Positions 7,949 to 15,605 of a stretch of 22,899 bases of DNA are shown piece after piece. The stretch is from the NCBI GenBank assembly GCA_003153055.1, contig PMBV01000270.1:1-22899 (forward strand), written 5' to 3'. This DNA is from Myxococcales bacterium (GTDB lineage Bacteria > Myxococcota > Myxococcia > Myxococcales > Myxococcaceae). Position 1 is the first letter of the stretch. Each line of letters begins with the position of its first letter. Below the pieces are notes generated by a model. It had not been told where the DNA came from. It was given only the letters and a program-made list of their open reading frames with translations, and searched no databases. The position numbers and the translations under genes are program-made.

Positions 7949-8015
7949 GGGCTGCCTCCGCTGGGGTTTTGGAGACGGTACTCCTCAGCCATTGATTCAG
8001 TCTTGGCGCAGCTCG

Positions 8016-8210
8016 TCACTCCTTCTTCAGCACCTGGGCACTGTCGGTGCGCTTTCGGGTTCTGAGCATGTTGGTGAAGAGCGTCGCGACGGGCACGGGA
8101 ATGATGACGACGAGCACGATGAAGAAGACCTTCAACGCGGAGACGAGGGTACGCCTCACGCGCGCAAGGACACGACGAAACGCAGACACGGATGGCTGTT
8201 GGGGTTGCAA
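8016..8210 (-). CDS. Small single-span membrane protein
   Basis: 64 residues with a TTG start at 8210, chosen because AGGAG stands 7 bases upstream. An N-terminal basic stretch (FRRVLARVRRTLVSALK) precedes one hydrophobic segment (about 27-46, VFFIVLVVIIPVPVATLF), then a basic, lysine-ended tail (RTRKRTD, VLKKE). The topology suggests an inner-membrane protein with its charged ends in the cytoplasm. No family is recognised. It sits between the small exported protein and dodecin on the same strand. Confidence 0.6.
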   Translation of the reverse strand: MQPQQPSVSAFRRVLARVRRTLVSALKVFFIVLVVIIPVPVATLFTNMLRTRKRTDSAQVLKKE

Positions 8211-8265
8211 GGGAAAGCTCCTGATGGGGTGAACGGCTCCAGAAACCGAGGGCTTCAGGAGCGGC

Positions 8266-8526
8266 TCAACACAACAGGGCGCGATGGCGGAGGAAGAGCC
8301 TGGGGCTCCCCGGCACCCGCTGGGCGGAGGGCAGACCGGTGACGGGCTCGGGAATGGTCAGCCACGGCGCGGGCTGCGGAGCGACTCCAGCGACGACTCG
8401 GTGCTCTGTCCCGACGACCGCCGTGATGCCTGGGCGCTCGGGGCTCCGGCTCGATGAGGCTGGAGTCGCCGCGGCGAACATCGCCAGGCAGGCCAACCAG
8501 ACGCGCAGGATCCGAGCGAGGGTCAT
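8266..8526 (-). CDS. Small predicted exported protein, no family recognised
   Basis: 86 residues from an ATG at 8526: MTLARILRVWLACLAMFAAA followed by TPASSS, which is a convincing Sec signal peptide with a cleavage site after about residue 23. The mature part (about 63 residues) is Pro-rich and basic toward its C-terminus (PRLFLRHRALLC) and has no recognisable motif. There is no clear ribosome site. The frame extends upstream to 8580, but those residues would mask the signal. It precedes two other small genes on the same strand. The signal sequence is the main support; a spurious ORF cannot be excluded. Confidence 0.45.
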   Translation of the reverse strand: MTLARILRVWLACLAMFAAATPASSSRSPERPGITAVVGTEHRVVAGVAPQPAPWLTIPEPVTGLPSAQRVPGSPRLFLRHRALLC

Positions 8527-9100
8527 CAGCGACGATGGTAACGCACAACGGCACGCCTCGCCATGATGTACGGGCTCCAAACTCCGCTCTGAGGATCTGG
8601 AGCTGGCTCGCTGGGCCGTTGCCGAAACGCGGGCGACCGAGGAGCCGTCGGACCACTGGCCAGTCGTTCAGGTGCCGCCCTCATCGATGACCGGCCACTC
8701 TCCAGCACTGTCATCACGGAGTACTGATTCGTACACCGTGATGACACGCTTGGAGACCTCGTCCAACCGAGGAGGAGGTACCCGCCAGCGGGGGTCGTGC
8801 GGCGAGCAAGCCTTGAGGTGCGAGGGCGCGGCTGCTGGCCAACCGCCGAGGCGAGCTGGCCAGCCCCTCGACCCGAGACCTCGGTGAGCACACGTGAGAA
8901 GCACCCGCGCATGTGCCACTCGCCCCGACCGGCCAAGGGGCTCGTGGTGCTCACCCAGGGCCTCCGAGCCCCTCAAGTCGACCCCTGCCTCGAGCCGTTC
9001 TCGTGCGATGGCCCAGCCCGCGCCACGGTGCCGGTGCCCACGCCCAACGCTTCGACTGCATCCTCTCGCGCATCCCCAGCGAGGTCCGTGGCCCTCGATG
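8527..9100. other. Gene-poor spacer with palindromic repeat copy 2
   Basis: About 570 bases between the start of the small exported protein and the stop of the EF-G-like gene. The middle is occupied by repeat copy 2 (8710-8870). ORFs here on either strand show no conserved domain or codon signature. Beyond the repeat I see nothing definable. Confidence 0.5.
8710..8870 (+). repeat. Palindromic repeat element, copy 2 (most complete)
   Basis: It begins with a 36-base palindrome (8710-8745): GTCATCACGG pairs perfectly with CCGTGATGAC, one mismatch follows, then GTAC pairs with GTAC around a TGATTC centre. A body of about 125 bases follows that aligns with copy 3 at 15815-15938, sharing CGAGGAGGAGG, GCGGCGAGCA, GTGCGAGGGCG/GTCGAGGGCG and CTGGCCAGC. 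Within the body, CTGGCCA and TGGCCAG can form a second stem. The whole is non-coding by eye; it could be a MITE-like element or a structured RNA. Confidence 0.7.
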
Positions 9101-10579
9101 TCAAACGACGGGACGGTAACCAGCCAGCGACAGCGTGGCGGCCCCGCGGCCCTCGGTGCGGCTCCGCAAGGCGGTGACGAAGCCGAAGGACCTCGCCAGG
9201 GGCATGAGCGCGTCGACGACGGCCAGAGGCCCCTCAACCGAGACATTCGACACCGCCGCGCGTCGAGAGGTGAGCTCACTCAGCACGGCCCCCACCGCCG
9301 ATGGTGGCGCGGTGACTTGCACTTGGGCCATTGGCTCGAGCCGCAGCAGCCCGGCCTTCTGGGCCGCTCCCTGTGTCGCGAGGGACGCCGCGAGCTCGAA
9401 CGACAGGGCGCTCGAGTCGCGCACGTGGGCCTCACCGTCGAGGAGCCGCACCTCGACGTCCACCACCGGCACGCCATCACGGACGCCTCGTTCCAGCGCG
9501 GCGCGCGCTCCGGCTTCGATGGCTGGAATGAACTCGAGGGGAATCGAGCCGCCGTGGGTGTCGTCGACGAAACGCACGCCCTCACCCCGTGGCACGGGCG
9601 CCACGGCCAGGGTGACGACGGCGAATTGTCCCGGGCCTCCCGTCTGGCGAACGTGCCGGTACGTCACCTCGGCCGTCCCCGCGAGCGTGTCGCGGTAGGC
9701 GACCTGGGGCGCACCGGCCTTCACCACCAGTCGCTCTTGGCGTGCGAGCTTCTCGAGCCAGATGGCGAGGTGCAGCTCTCCAACACCGCACAGCACCGTC
9801 TGCCCCGACTCCACATCCACTCGCACTCTGAGAGACGGGTCTTCCACGCAGGCCCGCTGGAGGGCAGCCTTGAGTCTCGACTGCTCGTCAGTGGTACGGG
9901 CGCTCAAGGCCAGCTCCACTACCGGCTCGGCGGCGGAGATGGGCTCGAGCTCGAGCTCGAAGCCGGGCGCGCACAGCGTGTCTCCCGTGCGCGGCGACTT
10001 CAGCCCGACGAGGGCGGCGATGCGCCCAGGCCCCAGGGACTCCAGTGGCTCGAAGGAGCCGCCGTGCAGCCCCAGCACCCGGCCCACCCGTTCTCGTCGG
10101 CCCGATGGGCGCAGCTCCACCGCCGTGCCCGGCCGCAGCGTGCCCTGAAACACACGCACCCAGGCGAGCGCACCGACGTGGGGGTTCACCTCGGTCTTGA
10201 AGACGAAGCCGCAAGCGGGCGCGTCGGTGGTGGCGGTGAGGCCTCGAGGCATGACTCGGTCGAGCGGAGAAGGGAGGTAGTGGACGACGGCGTCGAGCAG
10301 TGGCTGCACGCCCCGATTTCGGAGCGCCGCGCCGCACAGCACTGGCACGATGGCTCGGCGGAGCGTCGCTCGCCGAATTGCCGCATGGAGCCCTGGAGGC
10401 AGCACGGCCTGGCCTCGAGCCCAGGTCTCGAGGAGCGACTCGTCGTGCTCGGCCACGGCCTCGATGAGTGCTTCGCGGAGCCGGGGCTCGTGGGCCGGCG
10501 ACTCCTCCATCGCCCCGTCGTCGGAGAAGCGGAGGGCCCGCTCTTCGACCAAGTCGACGATGGTGCCGTCTTCGCGCAC
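9101..10579 (-). CDS. EF-G-like protein lacking the GTPase domain (truncated paralogue)
   Basis: 492 residues from a GTG at 10579 (VREDGTIVDLVEERALRF). This corresponds to the end of the EF-G G/G' region, followed by domain II (GFVFKTEVNPHVGALAWVRV, about 120-215), domain III (about 220-300, with VCGVGELHLAIWLEKL), domain IV (about 305-415, with RHVRQTGGPGQFAVV and GGSIPLEFIPAIEAGARAAL) and domain V (about 420-490, with LLRLEPMAQVQVTAPP and FGFVTALRSRTEGRGAATLS). Full EF-G is about 690 residues; the Walker A, switch and NKxD motifs are absent. The frame is open 5' only to a stop at 10622-10624, which is the stop of the neighbouring lipoprotein. So the gene is 5'-truncated or a stand-alone translocase body. 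It has no frameshifts, which suggests recent truncation or retained use. It cannot act as a GTPase on its own. Confidence 0.8.
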   Translation of the reverse strand: MREDGTIVDLVEERALRFSDDGAMEESPAHEPRLREALIEAVAEHDESLLETWARGQAVLPPGLHAAIRRATLRRAIVPVLCGAALRNRGVQPLLDAVVHYLPSPLDRVMPRGLTATTDAPACGFVFKTEVNPHVGALAWVRVFQGTLRPGTAVELRPSGRRERVGRVLGLHGGSFEPLESLGPGRIAALVGLKSPRTGDTLCAPGFELELEPISAAEPVVELALSARTTDEQSRLKAALQRACVEDPSLRVRVDVESGQTVLCGVGELHLAIWLEKLARQERLVVKAGAPQVAYRDTLAGTAEVTYRHVRQTGGPGQFAVVTLAVAPVPRGEGVRFVDDTHGGSIPLEFIPAIEAGARAALERGVRDGVPVVDVEVRLLDGEAHVRDSSALSFELAASLATQGAAQKAGLLRLEPMAQVQVTAPPSAVGAVLSELTSRRAAVSNVSVEGPLAVVDALMPLARSFGFVTALRSRTEGRGAATLSLAGYRPVV

Positions 10580-10621
10580 GGAGGAAGTTCGAATCGGTTC
10601 GAGGGTAGCGGGGACGCCACG

Positions 10622-11365
10622 TCACTGTGCTGAATCGGCGTTCGTCTCCTCTTCGTCCGCCGGGTCATCATCTTCGACATCATCGGGCGGGCTCACCTTT
10701 GGTGCAGCTCGACGAGGCGCTACGGGGGGCGGCAAGTAAGTGTCGCGCCATCTGCTGCGCTGCAGTTCTGCAAAAAGGCCGGATATCATCTCAGACTCGC
10801 GCGCTCCGTTGACGCTCACCCCATAATCCTGCTCCGCCGTATCGGCGAAGCTCTGGCTCGACTGGGCGGCGAATACGTTGCACTCAATGTACCGCGCTCG
10901 TGCCACCGTCGGACAGGAAGTATAGCCGTCCACGACTGGCAATCCGAGTGCTTCGATGATGACGGACTCCCCGCTGCGCGCGAATTCAACATAGTACAGC
11001 GAGCCGAACTTCAGATATTCGTCTGTAGTCGCCTCGTCGGTAATGAGTGCGTGCCGTCCAACCAAGAAAGCGCCACCTTGGCTTCTTGAGCCACGTCTGC
11101 GCTCTTGCTCGACTCGAAACGACAAGACGGTGCTATTTCGGTCGGTGATCCTGCGCCGATAGAGCGTCGCGTGGCGCTCAGCCATCACTGAAGCTACCGC
11201 CTCTTCGATGGCGTCCAAATGCCCCTTGAGAACGAGGCGATGCTGCTGGCCACGATTGAAGTCAATGGAGCTGTTGGAGAACGGTCTCCCATGCACACAA
11301 CCGAGCTGCAGAAAGGCGAAGACCACAGCACTCACGTATTCGACCCTCGCGCCGAAGGTTCTCAT
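10622..11365 (-). CDS. Predicted lipoprotein of unknown function
   Basis: 247 residues from the ATG at 11365 (MRTFGARVEYVSAVVFAFLQLGC). The hydrophobic core and lipobox LQLGC support lipid anchoring. The mature part is mixed alpha/beta (LKGHLDAIEEAVASVMAER, RHALITDEATTDEYLKFG, YYVEFARSGESVIIEAL) with paired cysteines (YTSCPTVA, YIECNVFA). The tail is Pro-rich and strongly acidic (PPDDVEDDDPADEEE). I recognise no family. Its base composition is visibly less GC-rich than its neighbours, with AT-ended codons such as ATA, AAT and TCA, hinting at foreign origin. The start ATG overlaps the stop of a 46-codon ORF (ATGA), so the two are probably translated together. The stop codon abuts the truncated EF-G frame. 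Confidence 0.65.
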   Translation of the reverse strand: MRTFGARVEYVSAVVFAFLQLGCVHGRPFSNSSIDFNRGQQHRLVLKGHLDAIEEAVASVMAERHATLYRRRITDRNSTVLSFRVEQERRRGSRSQGGAFLVGRHALITDEATTDEYLKFGSLYYVEFARSGESVIIEALGLPVVDGYTSCPTVARARYIECNVFAAQSSQSFADTAEQDYGVSVNGARESEMISGLFAELQRSRWRDTYLPPPVAPRRAAPKVSPPDDVEDDDPADEEETNADSAQ

Positions 11366-11502
11366 GCTGTCGCCATCAGAGAACGTCGACCGAGGCATCC
11401 CTCGAGGTGGTCGTCCGCCGTCTTGATGTAGGGCGACTGCCAAATGACGATGCCCGCACCGTCTCGCCAGCCGAGCGGCACGACTTCGATGCCTGCATTC
11501 AT
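11362..11502 (-). CDS. Small ORF (46 aa) translationally coupled to the lipoprotein
   Basis: ATG at 11502, TGA at 11364-11362 overlapping the lipoprotein ATG as ATGA. The product begins MNAGIEVVPLGWRDGAGIVI, continues with WQSPYIKTADDHLEGCLGRR and ends SLMATA. A GGGGG tract about 10 bases upstream may act as ribosome site; a TTG three codons upstream is an alternative start, and a TGA stop lies just before that, so the ORF is not the tail of a longer gene. The residue mix is protein-like (no Arg/Pro-rich shadow pattern), with a strand-like GIEVVPLGW and GIVIWQ. No family is recognised. ATGA overlap plus normal composition is the support. Confidence 0.45.
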   Translation of the reverse strand: MNAGIEVVPLGWRDGAGIVIWQSPYIKTADDHLEGCLGRRSLMATA

Positions 11503-11698
11503 GATGATCAACCCCCGTCAACGAGCCATCTTGGTACTCAATCGCCGCTCGCCCTCGAGCGCAAGGCGCGCCGACGCCTCGCGAGCGGTCACGAGGTACC
11601 GGGCCGGTGAAACCGCCCAAAGCGGTCAGCGCCGAGGCCCAATGCAGCGACAGTGGAAGCCACCGCCGGTCCTACCCGTCACCCGCCGCGCCGGTGAC

Positions 11699-14416
11699 TC
11701 ACTCTCTCGGAGTCGGTGGCGGCTGGAGCAGCACGACGCCTCGGGTCCCGTCGACCATGATGCGGTCGCCCGTCTTGATGCGCTCGGTCGCGCCGCTGAC
11801 CCCCACGACCGCGGGGATTCCGTACTCCCGGGCGACGACGGCTCCGTGTGACATGGCCCCGCCCATCTCCATCACCAGGGCCGAGGCGGTGAGAAAGAGC
11901 GGCGTCCAGCCTGGGTCCGTCGATGGCGCGACGAGGACTTCTCCCACCTCGAGCCGCGCATCGCTGGGGTCCATCACCACCCGAGCGACGCCCGTCACCG
12001 AGCCCGCCGAGGCCGCCGTGCCTTGGAGCGCTCCGTCGAGCGACGGGTCGGCCGCCAGGCTGACCTCGGTCCCATCGGAGAGGAGCACCCGCGGGAGATG
12101 GCGACGGCGGAGCTCGAGGCCCCAGCGTTCGCGGCGGACCGCCTCGACAGCCACGAAGCTCGCTCCGTCGAGGGCTGCGTGCACCTCGGTGAGCGTGAGG
12201 AAGAAGACGCCGTCGGGCGCCGAGAGGAGGCCCCGAGCGTGGAGCCCCGCGCCGATTCCAGCGAGGAGCTGCCGGGCCCGGTCGAAGAGCCGCACGATGT
12301 AGAACTTCGGCGCCTCGCGGAGACCCGCCAGGAGCCGAACCCGGGAGAAGAGAAACAGAGCCAGCCATCCCCGCGAGAGGCTCACCTCACGTGCGCGGCG
12401 GGTCAGCTCTTTCACCATGGCCTCGGCCTCCTCGGCGCCGCGGCGGAACTGGTGCTCGGGGTCCATGGTCTCACCAGCCGAGAGCGCGCCCACCACGCTC
12501 GCTAGCAGCTGGGTTGGGTCCTCCCTCCAGCGGGGCACGCCGACGTCTATCTCCGACACCCCGCGAGCGCCGAAGCTCACGAGGAATGCCTCGAGGCCCG
12601 TCTGGAGCGCAGGTGGGAGCGCCTTCTCGAGGAACTGCTGGGTGAGCTCCCGGGTCGAACGCCCCCTCAGAATCGCCGCCGCGCTCGGGTCTAGGCTCAC
12701 CTCATGGGCGAGGTGGGCGAGCCTGACGTCCATCTCCGTGGTGATGTTGAACGGCAGCCCTCGGAGCACGGTGTCGAGCTCTTCACGAGTCGCGACGTCG
12801 CGCAGCACTCGCCGCGCCACCTGAAGGCAGAGCATGCCCGCGAGGAAGACCGGCCCCGCCCGGAGGAACGTCAGCCGAGCCGCGGGAGTGAGGACCCGCT
12901 CGACCTGCTCGAGGGCCTGTCGAGGGTCCCGTGGGTCGCCGTCGCCCAAGCGGAGCGCCGCGTCACCGGCCTGCTCGACTCCGTGCCTCGCAGCTCGCGG
13001 GAAGAGTAGGGCGTGGAGAAGCCGGAAGGGAATGCGAGTCCGCACCGCCACCCGGAGCAGCCGAGGGACGAGCCAACTCCGGCGCACCGGGAGCGCCGAG
13101 AGACGTGGATCCTCGAAGAGCGACTCCACCAACCTGGCGGTCCTCGGCTCCATGCGCGAGAGCACGAAGCTGACCGCCCGGCGCCCGACGTCGCTGCGCA
13201 CCAGCGGCGTGACATCGGCGAAGAGACGCCCGGCGGCTTCGGTGAGAACCGGAGGCGCCTCCCGGTCAGCAGGCACGGCACCGAGGAACGCCTGAGCTTG
13301 GCCCACGACGTACTTCCAGACGGAGAGGCCGAGCGGCGTCATCGGCCGGAGCACCCCCTGAGCCACGGAGAAGTTGAAGAAGACCCGCAGCTCGTGGCGG
13401 TCTTTGGGGAAGGGCGCCGGGCGAGGCACGGGGAAGAGCGTGGTGATGGGTCGCGACTGGAGCACGAAGAGCGTCCGCCCTGGCCCCAGCGCCCACTCGA
13501 TGTCCTGCGGCTGGCCTGCGTGGGCCTCGATGCGCTGGCCCAACGCAGACAGGGTCCGGAGCTCCTCGTGGCTCAGGCAAGGCTCTTTGCTCGCACCGCG
13601 TTCCACTCGCGTGGTGCCGTCCTGCCCGTTGGGGAGGATGATGACCCGCTTGTCGCCCAGCCGGGAGCGCAGCACCTCGCCCGTGGCGGTGAGCACCTCG
13701 AAGTGGTCGGGGTTCACCTGCCCCGAGACGACGGCCTCGCCAAGGCCCGGGCTCGCGTCGATGATGGTCACCCCGCGTCGGCCGCTCACCGGGTCGGCAG
13801 TGAAGAGCACCCCGGCGACCTCGCTGGGCACCAGCCGCTGCACCACCACCGCGAGGCCGACGGCTCGGTGATCCATGCGTCGCTTGCATCGGTAGGTGAC
13901 CGCCCGCTCGGTGAAGAGCGAGCCCCAGCAGCGGCGAACGGCTGCCAACACGGCGTCCGCTCCGGTGACGTTCAGCACCGTCTCTTGTTGGCCCGCGAAG
14001 CTCGCGTCGGGCAGGTCCTCCGCGGTCGCCGAGGAGCGCACCGCGACGGCGACGTTCGGGCCGCACCTCGCCTCGAGGGCCCGGTAGGCTTCACGGCAAG
14101 CGTCCCGTACGGCGAGCGGCACGGGGGCCTCCTCGATGGCCTGTCGCGCGGCCTGGGCGAGGGCCTGCAGCCGGGCCGAGTCTCGAGGCGAGGGCGGCTC
14201 GGTCAGCTCGAGCGCACCGAGCGCGGAGAGCGGGGAGGTGAGGGCGTCTCGAGCCGAGTCGACGAGCTGTGCCCAGGCCGCGGTGGTGAGGCAGAAACCT
14301 TCCGGTACCGGGAACCCAGCCGCGAGGAGCTCGCCCAAGCTCGCGGCTTTGCCACCTGCGAGAGGGAGGTCGCGCAACCGTAGCGCGTCGAGCGGTGAGA
14401 CGAGGGGCGTGCTCAT
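11699..14416 (-). CDS. Rifampicin phosphotransferase-like / PEP-synthase-related dikinase
   Basis: 905 residues, ATG at 14416 preceded by a perfect AGGAGG. The N-terminal ATP-grasp, PEP/pyruvate-binding domain (about 5-320) shows AGGKAASLGELLAAGFPVPEG (20-40, split by the conserved Lys23), VAVRSSATAEDLPDASFAGQ (124-143), VPSEVAGVLFTADPVSGRRG and IEWAL then LFVLQSRPIT. A long variable middle (about 325-780) fits the substrate-binding domain. The C-terminal swivelling His domain has GGAMSHGAVVAREYGIPAVV with His857 as phospho-carrier. The size and the order ATP domain, middle, His domain match rifampicin phosphotransferases rather than PEP synthase, which ends in a TIM barrel absent here. Such enzymes use ATP to phosphorylate rifamycins; the actual substrate here is inferred. 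It overlaps marR by ATGA and shares its promoter. Confidence 0.85.
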   Translation of the reverse strand: MSTPLVSPLDALRLRDLPLAGGKAASLGELLAAGFPVPEGFCLTTAAWAQLVDSARDALTSPLSALGALELTEPPSPRDSARLQALAQAARQAIEEAPVPLAVRDACREAYRALEARCGPNVAVAVRSSATAEDLPDASFAGQQETVLNVTGADAVLAAVRRCWGSLFTERAVTYRCKRRMDHRAVGLAVVVQRLVPSEVAGVLFTADPVSGRRGVTIIDASPGLGEAVVSGQVNPDHFEVLTATGEVLRSRLGDKRVIILPNGQDGTTRVERGASKEPCLSHEELRTLSALGQRIEAHAGQPQDIEWALGPGRTLFVLQSRPITTLFPVPRPAPFPKDRHELRVFFNFSVAQGVLRPMTPLGLSVWKYVVGQAQAFLGAVPADREAPPVLTEAAGRLFADVTPLVRSDVGRRAVSFVLSRMEPRTARLVESLFEDPRLSALPVRRSWLVPRLLRVAVRTRIPFRLLHALLFPRAARHGVEQAGDAALRLGDGDPRDPRQALEQVERVLTPAARLTFLRAGPVFLAGMLCLQVARRVLRDVATREELDTVLRGLPFNITTEMDVRLAHLAHEVSLDPSAAAILRGRSTRELTQQFLEKALPPALQTGLEAFLVSFGARGVSEIDVGVPRWREDPTQLLASVVGALSAGETMDPEHQFRRGAEEAEAMVKELTRRAREVSLSRGWLALFLFSRVRLLAGLREAPKFYIVRLFDRARQLLAGIGAGLHARGLLSAPDGVFFLTLTEVHAALDGASFVAVEAVRRERWGLELRRRHLPRVLLSDGTEVSLAADPSLDGALQGTAASAGSVTGVARVVMDPSDARLEVGEVLVAPSTDPGWTPLFLTASALVMEMGGAMSHGAVVAREYGIPAVVGVSGATERIKTGDRIMVDGTRGVVLLQPPPTPRE

Positions 14417-14874
14417 GGGGACCTCCTGCGTTGGGCGCGTCGCCGTGCGGCGGTCGCGAGCAAGGCGGTGCCCTCGGCGACTCGCGCCTGCTCTGGAAGG
14501 CTCAGCTCGGTGACGAGGGCGAGCTGGGCCTCGGCGCGGCGGGCCATCAAGGTGTCGAGGAGTCGGCGGCCTCTCGCGGCGATGGAGACGCGCCGTGAGC
14601 GGCGGTCGTGCGAGGCCTCCCGTCGCGACACCAGGCGCCGCTGGACCAGTTGCTCGACCAACCGGCTGGTCGCCGACAGGGAGCGGCCCAGAGCGTCGGC
14701 GAGCTCCGACACGAGGTGCGACTCGTCAGCCAACAGGGCGAGCGCGGCCAGTTGAGCCAGCGTGAGGTCCGTCTCACCGATGGCGGCGATAGCGCCCACC
14801 AGGAAGTCGGGCAGCATCGCTCGCCGTGAAACGGTCAGGTCCGTGATGAGCCGTCTCCCGTCGATTGATTGCAT
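14413..14874 (-). CDS. MarR-family transcriptional regulator
   Basis: 153 residues if the ATG at 14874 is used (MQSIDGRRLITDL); an internal ATG 19 codons later (MLPDFLVGA) is also possible. The winged-helix region (about 37-115) has LTLAQLAALALLADESH, the recognition helix SLSATSRLVEQLVQRRLV and the wing REASHDRRSRRVSI, with the Asp-Arg-Arg pattern of MarR proteins. MarR proteins bind palindromes as dimers and usually release DNA on binding a phenolic or drug-like ligand. A 24-bp palindrome overlaps its own promoter just upstream, so autorepression is likely. The gene ends inside the start codon of the rifampicin-phosphotransferase-like gene (ATGA), and carries that gene's AGGAGG in its 3' end. 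The call is secure; ligand unknown. Confidence 0.9.
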   Translation of the reverse strand: MQSIDGRRLITDLTVSRRAMLPDFLVGAIAAIGETDLTLAQLAALALLADESHLVSELADALGRSLSATSRLVEQLVQRRLVSRREASHDRRSRRVSIAARGRRLLDTLMARRAEAQLALVTELSLPEQARVAEGTALLATAARRRAQRRRSP

Positions 14875-14880
14875 CGCCGG

Positions 14881-14904
14881 AATTATTGCGCCCGCGCAAC
14901 AATT
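14881..14904 (-). promoter_or_regulatory. MarR-type operator palindrome
   Basis: AATTATTGCGC, two C bases, then GCGCAACAATT: two 11-base arms that pair with a single mismatch. It covers the spacer and -10 of the marR promoter and lies 7 bases before the putative marR start codon. Size and TTGCGC/GCGCAA symmetry are typical of MarR dimer sites, so this is the likely autoregulatory operator for marR and the downstream phosphotransferase gene. Confidence 0.75.
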
Positions 14905-14910
14905 CGTCAA
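14882..14910 (-). promoter_or_regulatory. Sigma-70-type promoter of the marR-rph operon
   Basis: On the minus strand TTGACG (14905-14910; 5 of 6 to TTGACA) is followed by exactly 17 bases and AATAAT (14882-14887; 5 of 6 to TATAAT). The palindromic operator fills the spacer and the -10. Transcription would begin about 7 bases on, near 14875, directly next to the ATG at 14874, so the message may be leaderless or translation may start at the internal ATG. Confidence 0.7.
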
Positions 14911-15095
14911 CCCACCGAGGGAGCCCTGAAGCGTCACTCTCGCGCGACGGCCTGGCCGAAGAGCCAGGAAGAGCGCCGAGCGGCAGCCACGTCTCCAGCG
15001 GGACGTGCTGGGAGTGTAGGCACCTCGCGGGGAGTTGCCTCCTCGGCACGGAGGCCGGCTCCAGCTCAGGCTACGACGTCGCGGCCGCGGACTCG

Positions 15096-15605
15096 GTGGC
15101 GGCGACGAAGTACCGCCAAGAAGCCGAAAAGCAGCTCAAGGCGCTGCCGCCAGGCGCCGACGCGAAGCCCATCCTCGACGGGCTCGCCGAGAAGGACGCC
15201 CAGCTCGCCGCCAAGTACGCGGACAAGAGCGAGTCCTTCAAGCTGGGCTGGTGGACTGGGATGGTGAACACTGGGAAGGCGTGGGACCTGAAGAGCGCCG
15301 ACCCGGTTTGGCGCAACGACGCGCTCACCTACGGTGGCAAGCCGCTTCGGGCCGACGACATGGGCAACATCCACTACGGGTACGCCGGTACCGCCCTGTT
15401 CAACGACGGTGTCCTCAAGTACGGCGCCGGCATGGCCCAGGGCGCCTCCAATGTGCTGCGCGCCGCCCAGGGCGGCAACCCCATCAAGGTGGGGCAGGAG
15501 GTCGGCAAGTTCATCGCCTCCCTCGCTGGTGGCGGCTTCGGGGACAACCCGGGTGACGCCACGGCCATCCAGAGGGGCATCGACGCCCGGCGTGCGTTGG
15601 TCTGA
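15096..15605 (+). CDS. Orphan polymorphic-toxin type 44-like domain, probably 5'-truncated
   Basis: 169 residues from a GTG at 15096; the frame is open back to 14865, but that ATG lies in the marR promoter and the intervening residues are not convincing, so the true start is uncertain. Residues 1-48 are a charged helix-rich lead-in. Residues about 50-165 match the pattern of bacterial toxin 44 (Ntox44, a predicted RNase toxin): GWWTGMVNTGKAWDLK, DDMGNIHYGYAGTALF, VLKYGAGMAQ and GGGFGDNPGDATAIQRGID. Such domains form the C-terminal effector of large secreted toxins, delivered by T6SS, contact-dependent or extracellular contractile systems. No delivery N-terminus and no immunity gene is evident on either side. 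It may be a displaced toxin cassette. Family call moderate; activity not shown. Confidence 0.65.
   Translation: MAATKYRQEAEKQLKALPPGADAKPILDGLAEKDAQLAAKYADKSESFKLGWWTGMVNTGKAWDLKSADPVWRNDALTYGGKPLRADDMGNIHYGYAGTALFNDGVLKYGAGMAQGASNVLRAAQGGNPIKVGQEVGKFIASLAGGGFGDNPGDATAIQRGIDARRALV

Noticed and set aside
8894..10633. Plus-strand open frame of 579 codons
   Set aside because: Exact antisense of the EF-G-like gene; translation is rich in Arg, His and Gly with no domain, a typical shadow of high-GC coding sequence.
13013..14383. Plus-strand open frame of 456 codons
   Set aside because: Antisense to the ATP-binding half of the phosphotransferase-like gene; low-complexity Glu/Arg/His composition.
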